From: Cliona cf. orientalis
Lineage: Eukaryota; Porifera; Demospongiae; Clionaida; Clionaidae
Reading direction: 5' to 3'
Length of the DNA stretch: 64,000 bases
NCBI GenBank assembly: GCA_963930775.1
Contig: OZ005689.1
Coordinates: 9,436,854 to 9,500,853, forward strand
Shown: positions 11,631 to 22,212 of the stretch, piece after piece
Numbering within the stretch: the first letter of the stretch is position 1
How the letters are laid out: every line of letters begins with the position of its first letter
Position numbers and translations under genes: made by a program
The notes under the pieces: model-generated
Database searches by the model: none
Told to the model about the DNA's origin: nothing
What the model saw: only the letters and a program-made list of their open reading frames with translations

Positions 11631-11835
11631 GTAGATTTCCTATAAAGAACGGACAAGGCTAAAGCTCAAGCATGGACAAACCCTCGAAACTAACCCTGGA
11701 GACTAACCCTTGAAATTAACCCTGACATACAGACCCTGGAGACTAACCCTGACAAACAATCTTACGCGAAACCCAACCCCTGACCCCTCACGTACGTACA
11801 TGGCCGGCCTTGTCCGTTCTTTATAGGAGATCCGC
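11631..11835. mobile_element. MITE with perfect subterminal repeats
   Basis: CCTATAAAGAACGGACAAGGC near the left end is exactly mirrored by GCCTTGTCCGTTCTTTATAGG near the right end. Between them lie several CTAACCCT units (for example GGAGACTAACCCT twice), a degenerate internal tandem array. No coding potential. Confidence 0.75.
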
Positions 11836-11888
11836 TAATCCACTTTGTTACTGCCAAAATCTACTACCACTTCATCCATCACTGACAC

Positions 11889-12030
11889 AGTGTTGCCAGG
11901 TTGGTTCCTCTAAAAATCCAGAAATCACAGAAAAAGTGTGCATTTCTTCTTATCTCCCATAGTAAACTATACCTCATCTGTTGATCAAAAATCCGTAGAT
12001 TCTGGATAAGTCCGTAGACCTGGCAACACT
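11889..12030. mobile_element. Short MITE (about 142 bp)
   Basis: The ends are AGTGTTGCCAGGT and ACCTGGCAACACT, perfect inverted repeats. The end motif GTTGCCA also occurs in the MITE at 15551-15661. Noncoding. Confidence 0.7.
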
Positions 12031-12139
12031 ACGGACATCAGAGAGACAGATCGTCTAAGAATGAGCGAATTTTGCTATCTGGCAAGAGTCTTAAACTACG
12101 TAGTGGTCAATAGCTCTTGTCACGATGAGTAGCTATTCA

Positions 12140-12600
12140 GAGGGGGGGGGCGGGGGGGGGGGGATTGCCCCCCTACTTTTCTAGGAGGGGGGGGGGCATA
12201 GCCCTCCACTTTTTGAGTCTGAACTTTCTTATACTAATTAGCTAATTCTAGGAATTCATAATGGCTTGTATAATTAAAAGTGGAAGTTCAAAATTTTAAG
12301 ATTTTCATGTTACATCGTGTCAATACCCGCAATTGGAGATCAATAACATTGAAACCCAGATGGTAAATAACTACTGTAAAATGAACTTATGATATTTATG
12401 TAGTATATCCAATAAAGAATTTGACTCTGAACTAGCCTAATTATACAGGAATAACTGATTCAAATTTTCAAGTAGTCCCCAAAATGCCTCAGAATGCATC
12501 TGGTAATGCCTAAAATCTCAAAATTTTCTGGGGGAGCATGCCCCCAGACCTCCCTAGGAGAGCTGCAAGCAGCAGGGGCCTTGAGCCCCAACCTATTCTG
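12140..12600. other. G/C-run region, likely remnant of a repeat
   Basis: Long G runs at 12141-12163 face C-rich runs and a second G run (12187-12196). The stretch ends in a GGGGGAGCATGCCCCC palindrome and the phrase GCAGCAGGGGCCTTGAGCCCC, which resembles the ends of other C-rich elements in this window (for example near 58800). No gene is visible. Confidence 0.4.
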
Positions 12601-14823
12601 CGTCTAGTTGTTTGTATGCACCCCCCACTTCTTTATTGCTTCCTACCTCTCTGCTATTAATTTTGTTCAAGATTCACGAGGCTTAGTTAAGCTCAATTGC
12701 AACATTTAAAGCCAAGCCTTAGGTTAGAATGGCTCAATGGGGAGTCCCTTTAGCCTGGGAATCATTCTTTAGTTAGCTTAATTAGCTTTTCTATAGGTGA
12801 GACATCAAATTAAATGTAAATTCAAGCATCTCTTTTTCTATCTTTATCAACCTCAGTATCCACTGGTGGTAAAGCTGATGTCACCATGAACACGTGCATG
12901 TGTACTGTACTGTATACTATAGCCAATTAAATAAGCACTCTGTTTTGGCCATTGAGATCACATGGCAAGATCAAAGGTCAGCATAATGGGTTACATTGAG
13001 AGCATAATGACCAGGACTAGGGAGCATGTGGGGAGGTGTGTTTGGATGACAAAGCTGATTCACAGTCTGATACTCATCAACAAACAACTCTCCATATTAG
13101 GTAACTAGGTTGATAAGTAGGCCTTGGCACATTATGCTCAAAATTTGAGCTATTAAGCTATGCTCCTATGCTCTAAGAATCACACCATTATGCTTCCCTG
13201 TGCTACAGTCAACTTTGGTAGTTGTTGCCACATTATTAGTAATGATAATATTCATGCACTGCTCCTTGCACTTAATTGTGGCCTTGGCAAAGTTGGCAAA
13301 CAGCATGAAGTACTATGTACGATGTTATTCTATTGACCTTGTGGTTTGTGTCAGGATGTGATGAGTTTCATCTTCATGCATGGTGGTTTGTGATTCTCAT
13401 GAAAACAATAATGTTATGATTATGCAGGTATTTCATAATAATCAGTATAATAGTTGTGTGTCCGTCCGTTACGGAAGGTCACCGGAAGTGATTTGCCCTC
13501 GAGACACAAGGGTGTTATATCTCTGGCCCTCGAGCGTTAGAAGCTAGAACCAGGCAATCTCTGTGAGCGTCAGCCTTAGCACTAGCTACAGGCACGAACA
13601 CTAGCTTCTTGGACGGACTGTACAAAACGAAGCAACAAATGGAGGCTTACATTCAGTGACCTGTAGTTAAGCAAGTAGCTCGATTCATGAGAAGACATGG
13701 TCCGAGTGGATATCACGGAGGTAGTAGATTCTGACTTTGACTTCTCGCGTTATCATGTCTTGGGAGGGGAGCTACGAGCAAGCTAACGACTTTTTGGACA
13801 GTTGATAGATTTAGCCATGTGCTCAAACAGGATGCCTTAAATGCGCATGCTCAATAGAGTGTTCCAAAACATAGGTAAAGGGCGGTTTCAGCCACTTTAG
13901 TTGCAATTACACTAACACCTCTGGCCTGTGGCCGTGCACCCTGCTAATAGAAAGAGTAGTGGCACAGTATGTGTGCATGCACATGCTCGATAGAATGTAT
14001 AGGTAAAAGCGGCCGCTTGCTTAATTAAAGTAGCAGTGGCCGGCCATGCCTTTGCAAGAGTAGTGGCACAGTGTTCAACTGAGACTTATTGAGTATATAC
14101 ATACACGTCTGCTACTTCGTGGATTCCTAACCGATGCCAAAATACAACAATCATGCATGTGCAGCGGGGAGCGAGCAAAGCGAGCCCCCTGCTTGTATTA
14201 TAATATTTTTACTATGATATGTACACACACTTATGTTATGTTTCATGAGCAGCCTCAATACAATTCTTGTAGCTACACATGTAATTTAATATCACAGTAT
14301 TGCAATATTGATCCAGGAGTAGACATGCATGGTTTACTGATTGGCATCCAGGCTGCTATAGCTAGTAATATAATACCTATGCATCCATCAATGTCCCTGC
14401 ATGCACATAGGAGTATATATAGTCAATTAGGAAGCTGCATACCTCAATTACTAGGCAAGTATGTGCTGTGGATGCACTACTACGCTTAAAGTCAGCAATA
14501 GGTGGTAGCAAGAAGGAGTGCTATAATTATGCTAGGACATACATGTACATGTAAGGTAGTACATTTGACTAAATTATATCACAGTGGTTATGCTAGGTAC
14601 AAATAGAGTACAAGGTGTACTATTAGCATGGCAGCCAACCATGTACCATAACTCAATTAACCATTGCATCACTATTATAATGTTATTCATATAGACTTGT
14701 ACTTGGTACAACCACTATGATGTCACTCAGTCAAAACGTATCTGCCATAATATACAGAAATCTGTTAATGTATCATACTACTATTGTGTATTCTTGCGTA
14801 CTCTCCATTTATATACTTAGCCT
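12601..14823. other. No recognisable gene
   Basis: AT-rich sequence without a supported exon. The 110-codon open frame at 14157-14489 starts in a repeat-like GAGCGAGCAAAGCGAGC string, has no family resemblance and no supporting splice context, so it is not called. Confidence 0.45.
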
Positions 14824-14860
14824 TAGCCTCGTTCCCAGGAGTGGCCTGGGGATGAGGCTA
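14824..14860. repeat. 37 bp palindrome of the TAGCCTCG family
   Basis: TAGCCTCGTTCCCAGG and CCTGGGGATGAGGCTA abut almost directly. These are the same terminal sequences that bound the larger elements at 15689-15965, 19088-19697 and 54951-55320, so this is probably a collapsed copy with its interior deleted. Confidence 0.65.
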
Positions 14861-15550
14861 AATTATACTCTCAGTGGTAGTAAAACTACCATCTCTAACA
14901 GCTGTTACAAGCCAGAACAAACTATAAACTATTTGCCTGGTGCATATGTCTATTTGCATAACCAGGCACTGAATGTACGCATGATAACTGTAAATGTATT
15001 GAATTTTATGTTTAATTGAGCATTTCCCCTGTTTAATGGGACGTGGAGTGGTCATGTTTTTTTATTCGGTTTTATTGATTGTTTGGCAACATCAGACATG
15101 TAGGGTTTCATACATGTAGGAAATCTGTAGGGTAGGGCAAACTAAATTTCCCATCCTCTGCCGAACATGTGCACGAAATGTTGTGATGTTAGTATATACA
15201 GCTACAGGTCATAAGGAAATCTTGGTTTTAGTCTAATATAAATTGGTTGTATAGAGGCAGCAATTCTTGTGGTTAAGGAGCACTCACACATGTTGATAAC
15301 TTCCTCTTATTGAAACCATTTCTGACATGAGTGACCTGTTCAGCATCAGCGCTGCAATGTTATTGAACAGTTGAGTATATACTCGAGTTATACAGTATGA
15401 ATGCATGTGGGTGGCATGAACTGTCAGATCAAGGGATAGCTAATTATTGATTCCTGATTAGTGTCAATTAGTGTGTGTGTGTTTCGTGTCTGTGTAAACA
15501 ATGTCTCCTACCTATGTTATACTAGCTGGTGATGCAATACATCCAGAGCA

Positions 15551-15661
15551 TAGTTGCCAAGTTGATTTATGAGCGCTGCAAAATCAGGCAAACCAGGACA
15601 CAACCGGAATATAGGGCCAAATTCTGGGACTGTCCCAGCCAAACCAAGACACTTGGCAACT
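15551..15661. mobile_element. Short MITE (about 110 bp)
   Basis: TAGTTGCCAAGT at the left is mirrored by ACTTGGCAACTA at the right. The interior carries a CTGGGACTGTCCCAG palindrome. Noncoding. Confidence 0.65.
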
Positions 15662-15688
15662 ACCGGTATGCCAGAGCTGGGGATAGAG

Positions 15689-15965
15689 TAGCCTCATTCC
15701 CAGGCCCTTCAAGAGGAGGAGGAGAAAAGGACCTGGTACACACTGCATGCACGCGCATGCGCGGGGGTCTCCATAGTGACCGATCGCGTTACCATAGTGA
15801 TCGTTCGCGGGTTCTGCATGACGTAGGGTTCTATGGACGATAACTGGAGAATATACGATAGTATCCTATTACCCCACATTTTTCTGGGGTCCCCCGGCAC
15901 ATGCGCATGCAATATGTACCAGGCCCTTCTCCTCCTCCTCCCTGAAGGGTCTGGGTACGAGGCTA
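15689..15965. mobile_element. MITE of the TAGCCTCG family (277 bp)
   Basis: The left arm TAGCCTCATTCCCAGGCCC, AAGAGGAGGAGGAG and CTGGTACAC is mirrored on the right by GTACCAGGCCC, CTCCTCCTCC and CTGGGTACGAGGCTA. CATGCGCATG strings flank the centre, so most of the element can fold into one hairpin. The open frames on both strands here are by-products of that symmetry. Confidence 0.8.
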
Positions 15966-16866
15966 GGGAGGGACTGATCTGGTACACGAGACTAGTATAT
16001 AGTGCTGATGCACACACAAATATAGTAGGCATGATGATGTGACTGCTTGTGTGAACTAAAACAATGGCTCTGATTGGTCAAAGTAATAGCCAGAGGGAGG
16101 GAAATATATTATACCGTACTTAATCTAATACTACGTATGGAAAAAAAAGTTTCATTCACTCGATTTTCTGGTAAAGGTCGTCAATCGCTCCATATATCTA
16201 CATTATGAGAATTCGTAAAATGCTAATTTCTTACGTTAGATTGGATCATGCATTGTATTCGATTAACTACGATATGTCCCTTGTACCCCTTGGGGATTGA
16301 GGGGAAATTAATGAATAATTAAGATACCAGTGGCTGAAAGGATAGATTCATTATCAAGAGTACACTAACAAATCTTAGAGTAATCTCCTTGGTAAATTTA
16401 GTAAGTCATGTGTTGCTAAGTGATCACAAAATCATGAACTCGGGCATTTGCAGAAATTGTATTCGGAAAATTGTATATTTCCACGAGTTAGATCACAGCT
16501 GCTGCTATTTCGCTCTGTATTGTATGTATAATGTACATGTGGTATCAGGTCATTAGCTGCACGTGCATAAAGTTAACTATGGTACCACAAACACAGAGTA
16601 CCAGTTGGTACAGCTGTTACAGTATCTATAATAAATGTAGTACTACTCTTGTTAATGTGCCATTACAATGATGACATTGTAAGTAATTGTTAGTCTACAG
16701 TAGTATGTGATTTGGCACAGACTAAACTGAATAATAATATTGTTACATGCAGTGGTAGATTTTGGCCCGGCCCATGCACTTGTGTCCAAATTCAATGAAT
16801 GCTTGAGTCAATGTCATTATGACGTGCATGTAGAGCTAGCATGGCTTACTATGTATGCCTGTTCAA
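15966..16866. other. No recognisable gene
   Basis: AT-rich sequence without a supported exon or element boundary. It contains one copy of the recurring motif GGTAAAGGTCGTCAA at 16170-16184. Confidence 0.4.
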
Positions 16867-17273
16867 TACAGCGTAGTCCACTTAATTCAAATCCGCTTAA
16901 GACGAATTTTCGTCTAATTCGAATTCTTTCAGATTCCCTACATAGAGCTAATACATAAATTTGAATTGGTCTTTTCACTTAATTAGAAAAATTACAGCCA
17001 GCTTCAGCATACAAAAGTATAATTTTATATAAATACAGAACGTAGACCACGTGGAGATCACTGCAATACTCCTTGAGATATGAAACTATAAGGTCTATTA
17101 CCTAAATCACTCTCAGAATAATTCTAAAGTTTCATATGTGACTGAATGCTCCACTAATGAGCATTGCAGGGTCTCAATACAGTAGTTTATATGAATCTCT
17201 ATAATTCAAATTTTCGTTTAATTCAAATATTTCTCATGGATTTCGAGATTCGATTTAAGTGGACTACACTGTA
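16867..17273. mobile_element. MITE (about 407 bp) with TACAGNGTAGTCCACTT ends
   Basis: The left end (GCGTAGTCCACTTAATTC) is mirrored at the right by AAGTGGACTACACTGTA. Subterminal AATTCAAAT and CGTCTAATTCGAAT / TCGTTTAATTCAAAT blocks continue the symmetry. Noncoding. Confidence 0.7.
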
Positions 17274-18639
17274 CTAGGAGTACTGAACGACATTATAGTA
17301 CATGCCCTGCACCTGAGCTGTTACAGGGTTATGTCGGGTACTCTTCACTTCAGAGTCAGTGCATGATCTAGGAGTAGGGGGAAAGGCACCTGGCTATGTC
17401 ACTGCATAGCCTCTGACACTGCATTGACAACTGACCAGGATGGCAACCAGTCATGTATTATTGCAACTACATTATGCACTCAGTAGCAATTTACTTTTTT
17501 GCGGTTATTAGGTAATTATGAGTAATTATGATGAAACCTATGTTGTAATCTCTTAGGTAATCTATGAGGTAATTATGAGAAAATTCAGGGCCTCGATGGA
17601 GCCCTTCTGGGACTTGAAATTCAGTGAAATGTATAGAGTATCTTGCACGTGTATCCAGCGAATACCTTACAAGCAGCGTGTTGCCTTCTCTGACGAGCAG
17701 CGACGGCCGAACTTCACGCATTCTCTAGGCTGACGTAATCCCATGGATATATATAGATAGCCCTGCGCTATATATAGCACGCACCGTGAGCAGCGTGCCG
17801 CCAGACCAGTCTAGCTGTACTGCACTGTTGAGTTCTCAGCTTGCATTGAAATTTTCACTATCGAGGTCCAGAGACACTCTCAGATTCCCGATGATCCGAG
17901 GCTAGTCTGCGACTGAGGTGCCGGCATCGTACTATACAGTGAAGTGAACCCCCTGCATTGACGACCTTTACCATGCACCTACACCATTTCAACTGTGCAG
18001 CTACTGAGTGCATGGTCAAGTGTTCATAAATACAGCATATCAATATAATGAAGCCAAAATCCTATAATAATAATATTATTATAACATTTTCTGATATGGC
18101 AACGTTATTGAACTTATCGTAGTACTGCAAAGGTTTTAATTAACCAGAACGTTTCGGTCATGGGGACCTTCTTCTGATAAAGTAAATATTCATTTTCCCC
18201 ACATTTTAGCTATTATTGGAAAATGAAATTTTATCCCAAGTGGTCCCTTTTCTCAAAGCTGGTGACATATAAACTGATGAAAGCCTCTATGACATACTTC
18301 TACTGACTTATGCACTTGAGAGCCACTGCCTGTTTACACTGTCACTGCACTGATGAAACTAGATATTGCTTTATCGAGTTTCATGTCATTTTCATGTCAG
18401 CATTTGAAGATATATATGTAATAGTTGTACTATGATAATATTATTATGGTGTAAGTATTGCAATGTACCCTGAGTGTGGTATAGTTGTATTCCAGGGGCC
18501 AAATTCGAATACCATATTAACATTTATTGGCCATCACCTAGCAACCAAAGTTTTTATAGGCAAATTGCCGACCACCACGGGGGTGTGGGTGATCATAGGG
18601 TAGGCCAATGATGAGAGGAGATCATGGGCCAATAAGACA
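17274..18639. other. No recognisable gene; dispersed repeat fragments
   Basis: No exon is supported. The GGAAAGGCACCTGGCTATG block (about 17378) and the AAGCCTCTATGACATACTT block (about 18280) recur near 61437-61500. The TTCCCCACATTTTAGCTATTATTG block recurs at 25555, where it belongs to a MITE. The motif TTGACGACCTTTACC lies at 17958-17972. Confidence 0.4.
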
Positions 18640-18706
18640 GTTACAAGACCTTAATTGGGGTGCATTCGACCATGCATCTCATGCACCCCAATTAAGGTCT
18701 TGTAAC
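18640..18706. repeat. Perfect 26 bp stem, 15 nt loop hairpin
   Basis: Bases 18640-18665 are the exact reverse complement of 18681-18706; the loop is 18666-18680. A perfect stem of this length is either very recent or maintained. No coding frame or flanking element ends are obvious. Confidence 0.85.
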
Positions 18707-19087
18707 TAGAACATATAATATTATACCATATACACCTTAGGAATTCCATTGCATGTACCGTACATTTAATCATAGTACAGCTGACTTGTACTATGATGCC
18801 ACAAACCAAACATAATGGACTGTTTTCTAGTGCCCTAGGATGACATTGTATGAGACTTCTTGACCACATCCCTAGTAGCTACACAGTTCTAAAGGTCATC
18901 AATATAGTGCAAACCACATCGATGCGTGAGACTTCTACATAGAGTATATCATGTGGTTTGTCCTAGCTGTTTTTTTTTTCTTTTGAAGTGTGGCTACACT
19001 ATAGTACAAGTATTATAATTTAATTTAATGGACATGCTTTTTTCATGTATTAATTAATTTTTTCCTGTTGTGATGATTGGAGACTTT

Positions 19088-19697
19088 TAGCCTCGAACCC
19101 AGGCTCACTTTCGGGGGGAGGGGGGGAGTGAGAGGGCAAAGTCTGCGCATGCGCATCAGTCCATAAATGTGAATCTTGACCCCACAAGTATTCCTAAAAA
19201 TCATCTATGTTGGCTGCATGCGGTTCGGGCTAAGGACACTTGTTGCGACAAGTCTAGCAGTCACAAGCGAGCAACATTGATAGAGGGTGATTGTGGGTAC
19301 CAGGCTTACTTATTTTACCAGAATAAAGCAGCTATGAGAAGGAGTTCTACTCACTTTTAGTGAAAGTTTTTAGTGATTAATTGGACTGTCAATACAGGCG
19401 GTTGTCCAACGGCAATGAAGGGACATTGTCAGGTCTTTGAAGCTCGCGAAGGTTTGCTTAAAGTGAGATGAGAGCGAATATAGTCTTCCATACAACGGTC
19501 TTTAGAACTATCGAGTCTTTAAGCTTCACCGACTTCGACTGCTTAGTATACCCTTTCCGTATGTGTCCGACCGCATGATAGCGATAGTGTCCAGTGAATT
19601 TTACTAGAAATTGCTCCGTAAACTTTGCGCATGGGCAGACAGTGTGTACCAGGCTTACTTTCCCCTAACCCTGAAAGTGAGCCTGGGTTCGAGGCTA
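19088..19697. mobile_element. TAGCCTCG-family element (610 bp)
   Basis: TAGCCTCGAACCCAGGCTCA, followed by CTTTC, is mirrored by GAAAGTGAGCCTGGGTTCGAGGCTA at the right end. The interior has a 63-codon open frame (19169-19360) with no recognisable domain; it is probably not a gene. Same end family as 14824-14860 and 15689-15965. Confidence 0.75.
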
Positions 19698-19831
19698 ATT
19701 GGGGACTCAGCTTAAAATTTTTTTACACGTAGCTACAGTACGTACAGAACTACTAGCTAGAAGTGACAAAAATTATTATCCAAAAAAGAATGACTTTCTT
19801 GGGCTATAAGCTTTAATAGCTGCAGGTATGT

Positions 19832-20125
19832 ATCAGGGGCAGATCCAAGGGGAGGGAATAGGGGGCGATCCCCCCCCCCCCCCCCCCCAGCTGTGATCAT
19901 GAGCTTCCCATTCAATACAAGTGATCCCATAAACTTTTTATAGTGTATACTCTACATACCAAGCTCTGCTCAGAAGTTCAAAATTTTGTTGAAAAAGAGC
20001 ACCTGAAAGCAGGCAATCGCCGCAAATGGGAGGCGTAGTTAATGATTTTGGGGGTATGGCCTAAAATCTTGCTCGTACCTATCATTGTCCCCCCCCCCTT
20101 CCTCAAATCCTGGATCCATCCTGAT
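19832..20125. mobile_element. MITE immediately upstream of a glycosyltransferase gene
   Basis: ATCAGGGGCAGATCCAAGG at the left is mirrored, imperfectly, by CCTGGATCCATCCTGAT at the right. It carries a long C-run (19870-19888) and ends only 28 bp before the first ATG of the glycosyltransferase gene at 20153. It must therefore lie in that gene's 5' leader, first intron or promoter. Confidence 0.6.
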
Positions 20126-20152
20126 CTATAATATTATAATGATTAATTCTTA

Positions 20153-21379
20153 ATGCAGATCAACACCAAAATGCGTATGGTACTCTGCATTGTGTTCACA
20201 GTGGCAATATTTGTAGCAGCTGGTCTTCTTCATTTGTTTGACCTCAACTCCAAATTATCTCACTCCTGTGACAATTGCAAAATTATTTCACAAAAAGATA
20301 ACTTGAAGTTTGTTTCGCCTGCTTTACATGTTCATCAAACTCAATCGACGACGTCTTATGACTACACAAATACCACAACTGTAACAGTTACTACTAACAG
20401 TTTGCATGATACCACAATGAATCGTGAGGTAATAAAGCCAACAGATGCTGCAAAACGGAGAAGCAATCAATTATTTCATGTACGCGAATATTCAAAAATT
20501 AGGGCGGCATGTAATTCAGAGTGTATTAACTCAAAAGGACCCTCTCCAATACCAAAGCAAGTATTTTTCATAAAAACTGATACGAAATGGCAGTACACGG
20601 AGTGGATTGCAGTCCTCTCTGTACACAGATTCATAAAACCTGACATCATTTACATTGTATCAAAGACAGCCATTGAACCAAGTTGCTGGTGGAACCGAAC
20701 GCTTTCAATTCCAGCAGTATCTCATGTTACTCCCGATGGAAGTAAGTGGGTGACTGAGATCAGAGGTAGAAGGTTTACTGAGCCAGCACACGTTTGTGAT
20801 TTCATGAAAACCACAGTCCTCTATGAGATGGGAGGAATATTAATGGACACTGATGCATTTGCAATCAAAACGTTTAACCCTTTGTTAAATCACCAAGCTG
20901 TACTTGCCAGAGACCAAGGGGGTTTTGTCGTGAATGGGCTGATGATATCTCAGAAACACAGTTGCTTCATGTGTAATTTTGCAAAAAACTCCTTCGTCAG
21001 ATATAATGGAGACTGGAATACACACTCAACATGGACATTGAATCCGGTGTGGAGAAACTACAAGGATGTCTTAATCTTGAAGCAGTATGATGGCTTCTTT
21101 CCATTTTCTCCCAACGAGATTAGATTACAGAATTTTCTCATAAAAGACAAAGTTGATCTGCCAGATGATGTCAGCAGGCTCTATGCAGTCCACCTCTACC
21201 ACAATTTGCTCAATAAGAATGAAATTTTTCGAAAAATAAAGGAAAAGTCGATAGATTCGTTCGCTTGGTTGAAGGAAAGCAGGAGTTTTGGAGCGGAAGT
21301 ATTTCGGTCAATTCTCCCAAGCAATTTCACGAAGGATCATTTTGATACAAGTAAAGCTTGCATTCCCATGACAATATGA
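20153..21379 (+). CDS. Type II membrane glycosyltransferase with DXD motif (alpha-1,4-GT-like)
   Basis: A 408-codon uninterrupted frame. Residues about 9-27 form a single hydrophobic anchor, followed by a Thr-rich stalk (about 60-90) and a lumenal catalytic domain. The signature YEMGGILMDTDAF (DTD at 232-234) is the metal- and sugar-nucleotide-binding motif of the DXD sugar-binding-region family, which includes animal alpha-1,4-galactosyl- and N-acetylglucosaminyltransferases. The phrase IPKQVFFI earlier in the chain and W-x-L-N-P further on fit the same fold. Expected place: Golgi membrane; donor and acceptor cannot be read from sequence. A splice-acceptor-like string (TTCTTAATGCAG) overlaps the first ATG, so the true start may be the Met at 20171, or a leader exon may precede. 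Single exon over the catalytic part, convergent with the gene at 22213. Confidence 0.85.
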   Translation: MQINTKMRMVLCIVFTVAIFVAAGLLHLFDLNSKLSHSCDNCKIISQKDNLKFVSPALHVHQTQSTTSYDYTNTTTVTVTTNSLHDTTMNREVIKPTDAAKRRSNQLFHVREYSKIRAACNSECINSKGPSPIPKQVFFIKTDTKWQYTEWIAVLSVHRFIKPDIIYIVSKTAIEPSCWWNRTLSIPAVSHVTPDGSKWVTEIRGRRFTEPAHVCDFMKTTVLYEMGGILMDTDAFAIKTFNPLLNHQAVLARDQGGFVVNGLMISQKHSCFMCNFAKNSFVRYNGDWNTHSTWTLNPVWRNYKDVLILKQYDGFFPFSPNEIRLQNFLIKDKVDLPDDVSRLYAVHLYHNLLNKNEIFRKIKEKSIDSFAWLKESRSFGAEVFRSILPSNFTKDHFDTSKACIPMTI

Positions 21380-21382
21380 ATC

Positions 21383-21470
21383 ATCCATCTAGAAAAGCAT
21401 TGTGTTTTCATTATTTATAAATTGCATGTGTTCCATCTAGAAAAGCATTGTTTTCGTTATTTATACACTG
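21383..21470 (+). repeat. Tandem repeat in the glycosyltransferase 3' region
   Basis: Two copies, about 46 bp apart, of TCCATCTAGAAAAGCATTG followed by TTTTC(A/G)TTATTTATA, starting 4 bp after the stop codon. A possible polyadenylation hexamer AATAAA follows near 21543. The repeat would lie in the 3' UTR. Confidence 0.7.
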
Positions 21471-22212
21471 TATGAAATACAGTAATACGTACCTCCTGTA
21501 TTGGTTTAAAAAATAAGTAATTAAAAGTGGTGACATGAACCATAATAAATATTATTGTTATTAAACCAAGTGAAAATTTGCCTCAGTTGCACACAATATA
21601 TCTGTCTCATCATAGTCCTCATAACTACCTACAACTACTATAATACACTATGACAAACATGCCAGTTTGTGAATCTCAATAGACTGGCATAATTATTTGA
21701 ATATATTACAGTGGTCCCTCCTTTGAGAGACCCCTCTATAGTGAGAGACGTACCACCTCTTATTAAGAACCAAAAATAGCATGCACAAAACCACCCTACA
21801 TACAAACAGCCTGCTGGTCACCACTGCATGTGTATTATTGTAGTTTAAATGCACACTTAATCATATCATGTGGCTGACCTTTATTGCCCTTTCCACAACA
21901 ATCTCACAACAATCGTACCCTCTACAGATGACTACCTAGTCCATATTATAGCTATAATAATATTATTATAAAGAAATCCGTTGCTTAATGCTGACTTACA
22001 AAATTTAATACTTTTATGATGTACTGAACAACTGTGGTTCAATTCTTCATGAATTTTTTTCTGGATAATTAACGGCTTATTAATAAGTCCTCTCTCTGAC
22101 TTACGTGTTAATAATATTATTAGAATGTATAATGTCACACAATGTCATGGTGAAAATTAATGATAATTAGAATTCAAAAGTGTGATTAATAAATAATTAA
22201 TCAATGAATAAA
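21471..22212. other. Intergenic region between convergent glycosyltransferase genes
   Basis: No gene. Contains possible polyadenylation signals for both convergent genes and an isolated CAGTGGTCCCTCCTTTGAGAG string (about 21711) that looks like a single end of a mobile element. Confidence 0.5.

Noticed and set aside
14157..14489. 110-codon plus-strand open frame
   Set aside because: It starts in a repeat-like string, shows no domain, and has many Tyr, His and Met codons typical of AT-rich noncoding sequence.
15529..16042. Open frames of 69-107 codons on both strands
   Set aside because: They lie across the inverted repeat 15689-15965 and arise from its symmetry.
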